Assembly (NCBI RefSeq): GCF_000472965.1
Contig: NZ_AXAU01000003.1
Location: forward strand, 294,404 to 358,403
DNA from: Bradyrhizobium murdochi
GTDB taxonomy: Bacteria; Pseudomonadota; Alphaproteobacteria; Rhizobiales; Xanthobacteraceae
Length of the DNA: 64,000 bases
Direction: 5' to 3'
A program made the position numbers and the translations under genes. The notes beneath the pieces are model-generated. The model was not told where the DNA came from. It worked only from the letters and a program-made list of their open reading frames with translations, and ran no database searches. The first letter of the stretch is position 1. The number at the start of each line of letters is the position of its first letter. This document shows positions 62,297-64,000 of this stretch, piece after piece.

Positions 62297-63529
62297 TCAA
62301 TGCCCGCTCAGCACCAGCGTCTTGACCGGCAGCAACAGCGCCTGGATGCGCAACAGCAACGCATGCACGAGTCCGGTCGCATCGACGGCATGCAGGGCAA
62401 GGCCCTTCAGCCGGCCGGTCTTGGGGTCAGCGATCACGTCATGATTGCTGGTATAGGCATTGACGATGCAGCTTGAGCCCGGGGTCACGCCCTCGAGGCC
62501 GCCCTTGTAGAGCGGCTCGAGGAAGGCCAAAATCGTGCCGGGCTGCCGCAGACTCTGCGGGTCGATCAGTTGTTCACCGGATCGAAATTGACCGGCGGCG
62601 ATATAGTCCTGCACGCTGGTGACCACGAGCGGAATGATGACCCACGGCTTTGAGATGCAGGTCGCCTCCGCGATCATGCCCGGCTTCATGACCTGGGCCT
62701 CGATCTGGCCGAAGCCGGCTTGGAGGCTGATCCGACCGGCACCCTCCGGTATCAATAGGCCCGCAGGCCGCATCAGTTGATTGACGACGTCGCCGGTACG
62801 CACGAGAAATTGCTCCACGCGGCCATCGACGCCAGCTCGAACATAGGTCTTATCCAGATCGACCTGCGCCTGGGCCATGGCAGCCTCAGCGCTTGCCTTC
62901 TCCGCCGGCAGCAACGTGGAGACCCGTAGCGCGGCGGATTCCTTGACGGCATTCGCCGCGTCGACGCCGGCTTGCCGCTGATCGACCACCACCTGCAGCT
63001 TCTCGATGTCGCGTTGTGGCACGATGCCGGGATTACGACGCTGTAGCTCGCTCTTCACGTCCAACTCGTCCCTGGCCTGTTGAAGGGAAGCCTTCGCCTC
63101 TGCGATCTGGGCCTCAGCCTTGACGACGTCGGAGCGCGCCGAGATCAGCGCTGCATCGACCTCGGCGGCCTTGCGCGTGGCGGTCTCCAGCGCGGCCTGC
63201 TGCTTCGAGCTGTCGAGCCGGAAAAGCACATCGCCTTTCTTCACGGCCTGGCTGAAGCCCGCATTAACCTCGGCGACGCGGCCTGAACCTTCAGGCAGGA
63301 TCGGCACCGTGCGGAAATAGATCGCCGCTGATGTGGTCGAGGGATGGTAGTAGAAGATCATCGTGATCAGCCCGATCGTGAGCATCAGGCAACCCGTTAT
63401 TCCCCAGCGCAGCTCATACCAGACGGAGAAGAAAGTAATCTCCTTGCCAAACCGCTTGCCCTGCACGTAGCGGCGATAGAGGTAATCGGGCAGGATCGTC
63501 ACGAGCGAGCAGATCATCAGCTCAAGCAT
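62297..63529 (-). CDS. HlyD-family membrane fusion protein
   Basis: 410 residues. The N-terminus carries a cytoplasmic part and a membrane helix (ITGCLMLTIGLITMIFYYHP), then a lipoyl-like half (GRVAEVNAGFSQAVKKGDVLF), a coiled-coil hairpin about 110-215 and the second lipoyl-like half (DKTYVRAGVDGRVEQFLVRTGDVV, here cut). It is similar in plan to the YibH/YiaV type, with a long N-terminus and no obvious paired MFS or RND gene. It overlaps the small membrane protein upstream by 8 nt. Confidence 0.88.
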   Translation of the reverse strand: MLELMICSLVTILPDYLYRRYVQGKRFGKEITFFSVWYELRWGITGCLMLTIGLITMIFYYHPSTTSAAIYFRTVPILPEGSGRVAEVNAGFSQAVKKGDVLFRLDSSKQQAALETATRKAAEVDAALISARSDVVKAEAQIAEAKASLQQARDELDVKSELQRRNPGIVPQRDIEKLQVVVDQRQAGVDAANAVKESAALRVSTLLPAEKASAEAAMAQAQVDLDKTYVRAGVDGRVEQFLVRTGDVVNQLMRPAGLLIPEGAGRISLQAGFGQIEAQVMKPGMIAEATCISKPWVIIPLVVTSVQDYIAAGQFRSGEQLIDPQSLRQPGTILAFLEPLYKGGLEGVTPGSSCIVNAYTSNHDVIADPKTGRLKGLALHAVDATGLVHALLLRIQALLLPVKTLVLSGH

Positions 63530-63971
63530 GGCCGCGCACCTTTTCCCTTTCGGCAGTCTTGACGCCGAACTGATCGGATATTTTTGATTTGGGTTCGGCT
63601 GCGGCTACTGCATCCGGCGCGTCTGGGCCCGCGCCCGCAATCCGTTCGACTGACCCGGCGATGCTGCGGATCGGCGTGCCGAAGTCCGGCAGGTCGATCA
63701 TCGCGAGCAGTAGGCCCGCGATCCAGAAGATGTGCATGTGCGTGAAAAGGGAGATCAGGCCGAGGACGGCGACGATCTCGAACTGCAGCTTGTGCGTCCG
63801 GTGCGCCATGCGCTCCGGCAGGCTGTGCAGTCTCAAATACAGATTGCCTACCCACAATACGGTCGCCACAAGAAAAACTCCCATCACCACCATCAGGGTG
63901 TCCGACCCGTCGGCGCCGGGAATGAAGAACGGCAGATGATGGGGAGCTGCCGGATGCATCTGGTCGCTCAA
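63522..63971 (-). CDS. Small inner-membrane protein paired with the HlyD gene
   Basis: 149 residues with three predicted membrane helices: MVVMGVFLVATVLWVGNLYL, IVAVLGLISLFTHMHIFWIA and GLLLAMIDLPD region, followed by a soluble Ala/Asp-rich tail. Its place before an HlyD-type gene recalls the YiaW/YibI (DUF3302) partners of YiaV/YibH, but the sequence likeness is weak. Overlap of 8 nt with the HlyD gene implies coupling. The gene ends just inside the window. Confidence 0.7.
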   Translation of the reverse strand: MSDQMHPAAPHHLPFFIPGADGSDTLMVVMGVFLVATVLWVGNLYLRLHSLPERMAHRTHKLQFEIVAVLGLISLFTHMHIFWIAGLLLAMIDLPDFGTPIRSIAGSVERIAGAGPDAPDAVAAAEPKSKISDQFGVKTAEREKVRGHA

Positions 63972-64000
63972 GGCTGTCCTCCCACTCGTACAGGCGGGTG

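Overview
The window reads as a chromosomal accessory segment of a GC-rich alphaproteobacterium, most likely Bradyrhizobium or a close relative. This is inferred from the codon bias, an alphaproteobacterial SOS box (GAAC-N7-GAAC) before dinB, short G/C-rich interspersed repeats of a kind I associate with Bradyrhizobium, and a single-domain sugar ABC ATPase of the rhizobial FrcA type. No rRNA, tRNA, complete insertion sequence or CRISPR array was seen.

Layout. (1) 1-12.9 kb: a CoA-dependent catabolic cluster: thiolase (cut by the window edge), two adjacent acyl-CoA dehydrogenases, two paralogous SDRs, two AMP-forming CoA ligases, a GST, a CaiB/BaiF CoA-transferase, a DsbA-fold isomerase, an HxlR regulator and an orphan Liv-type binding protein. 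It looks like beta-oxidation of a ring or aryl acid. Three promoters carry the same inverted repeat GTTC-N7-GAAC, and a weaker copy sits nearby. (2) 13.4-14.7 kb: dinB with an SOS box. (3) 14.9-23.6 kb: a D-xylose operon (LacI regulator, xylB, xylA, FrcBCA-like ABC importer) followed by an aldo/keto reductase and a lactonase-type amidohydrolase. (4) 24.1-39.5 kb: aromatic/alpha-hydroxy-acid catabolism: enoyl-CoA hydratase, CoA ligase, a three-subunit molybdenum hydroxylase whose large subunit is fused to a CoxG-like domain, AraC and LysR regulators, a ThDP enzyme, a UbiD/UbiX decarboxylase pair, an FMN alpha-hydroxy-acid oxidase and a TTT-type binding protein.

(5) 39.9-53.4 kb: a zinc-starvation locus. 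Palindromes matching TGTAATGTTATAACATTACA (Zur boxes) lie before two COG0523 GTPases, a TonB-dependent receptor, an ABC-2 transporter with two permeases, the zur gene, a small ORF and an aztC/aztD-like pair followed by an L,D-transpeptidase. No aztA/aztB or znuB/znuC is present, so the periplasmic capture and chaperone proteins sit beside an unusual ABC-2 system. This is the most interesting part of the window. (6) 53.4-55.5 kb: a gene-poor stretch with short repeats. (7) 55.5-64 kb: envelope-associated genes: DUF3300/DUF2950 operon, an orphan sensor kinase with a periplasmic ABC-sensor domain, a DUF2092 operon, and an HlyD-type membrane fusion protein with a small membrane protein.
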